Positions 6,571 to 7,695 of a stretch of DNA of 7,695 nucleotides are shown piece after piece. This DNA is from Alphaproteobacteria bacterium (GTDB lineage Bacteria; Pseudomonadota; Alphaproteobacteria; Reyranellales; Reyranellaceae), in the NCBI GenBank assembly GCA_013290035.1, contig JABCYT010000137.1, forward strand, positions 1-7,695. Reading direction: 5' to 3'. The notes under the pieces are model-generated. The model saw nothing but the letters and a program-made list of their open reading frames with translations. It made no database searches and was not told the origin of the DNA. The translations under genes were made by a program, and so were the position numbers. How positions within the stretch are numbered: the first letter of the stretch is position 1; every line of letters begins with the position of its first letter.

Positions 6571-6584
6571 TTGACCTGAGTCAA
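6571..6584. promoter_or_regulatory. FNR/FixK-type box between the TauE/SafE-like and UspA genes
   Basis: TTGAC-CTGA-GTCAA fits TTGA-N6-TCAA, with the fifth position of each arm changed from the strict FNR consensus but still symmetric. Its centre is 65 nt before the UspA start, which predicts a start of transcription near 6619 and a leader of about 24 nt. Toward the TauE/SafE-like gene the same spacing would put the transcript start only about 4 nt before its ATG, so the site probably serves the UspA gene first. Confidence 0.8.
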
Positions 6585-6642
6585 TCGCCCGGCGGCGGCA
6601 ACGTGGCACCTTGCATCAGCCATCAAGCACAAGGGGTCATTC

Positions 6643-7479
6643 ATGAGCTTCAAAACCATTCTCGTTCATTGCGATGCGAGTCCGAAGCTGGCGCAGCGAT
6701 TGGACGTCGCAGTGGACTTGGCGCAACGTCATGGCGCCCATCTGGTGGGCGTTCACGTCCAGGCGCCGTTCGATTTTCCGGCCTTTGCCGACGGCATGAT
6801 GCCGATGGACGATCTCTTCACGTCGTACGAGGCCTCCGCCAAGGCCGACCATGACGCCGCAAAAGCCGCCTTCGAAAAGGCCGTAAAGGGCACCCATCTG
6901 CCGACGGAATGGCGCCTGGTGAATGGATATGTCGAGAACGAGCTCGCCGTTCACGCCCGCTATGCCGACCTGCTCGTTGTCGGCCAGACCGATCCCGACG
7001 TCGTGTCGATGACGCCGACCGATCTCCCCGAAACGGTCGCTCTCACGGCAGGTCGCCCGACCCTCGTGGTCCCGCATATCGGGGTCCGTGCGAAGCCCGG
7101 CAAGACGATCATGCTGTGCTGGAATGCGAGCCGCGAGAGCGCGCGGGCGGCATCCGACGCGTTGCCGTTCCTGGCTGCGGCGGAGAAAGTCATCGTTCTG
7201 GTCATCGACCCCCGATCTTCCGCCGTCGGACACGGTCCCGAGCCGGGCGCCGACGTCGCCACGTGGCTCACCCGGCATGGCGTCAAGGTCACGGTCCAGC
7301 GCGACGTGGCGGCCGATGCCGATGTCGGTAGCGTGATCCTGTCGCGCGCGGCCGACCACGGCGTCGACCTGATCGTGATGGGCATCTACGGCCACTCGCG
7401 CATGCGGGAGATGATCCTGGGAGGCGCCAGCCGCACCCTGCTGTCGAGCATGACGGCGCCTGTCCTGATGGGCCACTGA
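6643..7479 (+). CDS. Tandem-domain universal stress protein (UspA family)
   Basis: The 278-aa protein has two UspA folds in tandem, at about residues 1-146 and 153-278. Each begins with the family's first strand (FKTILVHCDAS and KTIMLCWNASRES). The second domain ends with the nucleotide-loop motif MGIYGHSRMREMILGGASR. That motif gives G247-x2-G250-x9-G260, but the usual following Ser/Thr is replaced by Gly. In the first domain the corresponding loop (about 113-136) lacks the glycine pattern, so only the second half is a candidate for nucleotide binding. Such cytoplasmic proteins support survival under stress, starvation or low oxygen; the precise partner is unknown. The ATG at 6643 is preceded by AAGGGG with 6 nt spacing. 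An FNR/FixK-type box lies upstream. Length is normal for the tandem form. Confidence 0.95.
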   Translation: MSFKTILVHCDASPKLAQRLDVAVDLAQRHGAHLVGVHVQAPFDFPAFADGMMPMDDLFTSYEASAKADHDAAKAAFEKAVKGTHLPTEWRLVNGYVENELAVHARYADLLVVGQTDPDVVSMTPTDLPETVALTAGRPTLVVPHIGVRAKPGKTIMLCWNASRESARAASDALPFLAAAEKVIVLVIDPRSSAVGHGPEPGADVATWLTRHGVKVTVQRDVAADADVGSVILSRAADHGVDLIVMGIYGHSRMREMILGGASRTLLSSMTAPVLMGH

Positions 7480-7497
7480 AGGCGACCGGCGGTGGCT

Positions 7498-7514
7498 CTA
7501 CGTAGAATCCCTTA
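7498..7514 (+). promoter_or_regulatory. FixJ-like response regulator site upstream of the last ORF
   Basis: CTACGTAG followed by AATCCCTTA. As I recall the FixJ literature, it resembles the rhizobial fixK promoter site (TAAGTAATTTCCCTTA, 12 of 16 identical from 7499) and the selected core GTAMGTAG (7 of 8). It ends 78 nt before the next start codon, a plausible activator position. This is inference from a recalled motif, so confidence is moderate. Other NarL/FixJ-family regulators also bind TACGTA-type palindromes. Confidence 0.45.
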
Positions 7515-7592
7515 GTTCAATACCTGAATGGCGGCAGATCGGCCGCGGCGGTACTCGGGAGGCATCGGAAGCCCAGCACCCCGGAGAGTTCA

Positions 7593-7695
7593 ATGCAGGC
7601 CCATACCGCAGCCCACGCCGCAGCTCACACCGCGAAGTTCCCCGCAGCTCTCTTCGGGATGCAGATGCCGGCGACGATGGCGCGGATGGCGCCCG
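7593..7695 (+). CDS. Start of an unidentified gene, cut by the right edge
   Basis: ATG at 7593 opens a frame of 34 codons without a stop to the window end. A good ribosome site (GGAGAG at 7582-7587, 5 nt spacing) precedes it. The visible N-terminus is rich in Ala, His and Met: an HTAAHAAAHTA stretch, then KFPAALFGMQMP. No signal peptide, membrane helix or known domain can be recognised from so few residues. A granule-associated or phasin-like protein is conceivable but unsupported. The FixJ-like site upstream suggests that it, too, responds to oxygen or redox state. Confidence 0.6.
   Translation, partial: MQAHTAAHAAAHTAKFPAALFGMQMPATMARMAP

Noticed and set aside
5244..6659. Minus-strand ORF of 471 codons
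   Set aside because: It covers hsp20 antisense and the TauE/SafE-like gene out of frame. Its product is Arg/Ala-rich and low-complexity, while the overlapping real genes have clear motifs.
6637..7476. Minus-strand ORF of 279 codons opposite the UspA gene
   Set aside because: An almost exact mirror of the UspA coding region with no recognisable family features; a shadow frame.
7516..7528. TTCA-N5-TGAA inverted repeat as a fourth FNR-type box
   Set aside because: The arms are TTCA/TGAA with a 5-nt spacer rather than TTGA-N6-TCAA; short enough to be chance.

Overview
The window is GC-rich, densely coded DNA. It most likely comes from an alphaproteobacterium, though I cannot name a genus. The grounds are the gene order ccoN-ccoO-ccoQ-ccoP-ccoG, a divergent DUF2189 membrane protein gene beside it, FixK/FNR-type TTGA-N6-TCAA boxes, and a FixJ-like site near the right edge.

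Layout: on the minus strand, positions 4318 down to 1 hold the cbb3-type (high-affinity, low-oxygen) cytochrome c oxidase operon. It runs ccoN, ccoO, ccoQ, ccoP with 9-11 nt gaps, then ccoG after 16 nt. ccoG runs off the left edge. Divergent from ccoN, on the plus strand, are a DUF2189 multi-pass membrane protein gene (4440-5237) and a small heat-shock protein gene of the Hsp20 family (5316-5795). The hsp20 gene converges with a minus-strand TauE/SafE-like (DsbD_2-type) membrane protein gene (5792-6532); their stop codons lie in one shared CTAG. Divergent from that gene is a tandem universal stress protein gene (6643-7479). A last plus-strand ORF starts at 7593 and leaves the window at the right edge.

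Regulation: three FNR/FixK-type palindromes sit in the three places where promoters are expected. They are the ccoN/DUF2189 divergent region (4374-4387), just ahead of hsp20 and overlapping the DUF2189 stop codon (5234-5247), and the TauE/UspA divergent region (6571-6584). A sequence resembling the FixJ binding site (7498-7514) precedes the last ORF. The whole window therefore reads as a low-oxygen response island: a terminal oxidase, its assembly factor CcoG, membrane proteins of unknown or assembly-related role, and two stress proteins, probably switched on together when oxygen falls.

The core oxidase genes are canonical, with intact heme and copper ligands. I see no RNA gene, insertion sequence, CRISPR array or other mobile element. 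The less-explained parts are the DUF2189 protein, the TauE/SafE-like protein with its Cys/His/Met motifs, and the His/Ala-rich start of the last ORF. I do not see a clearly new kind of biological system. The most distinctive aspect is the compact shared regulatory wiring.
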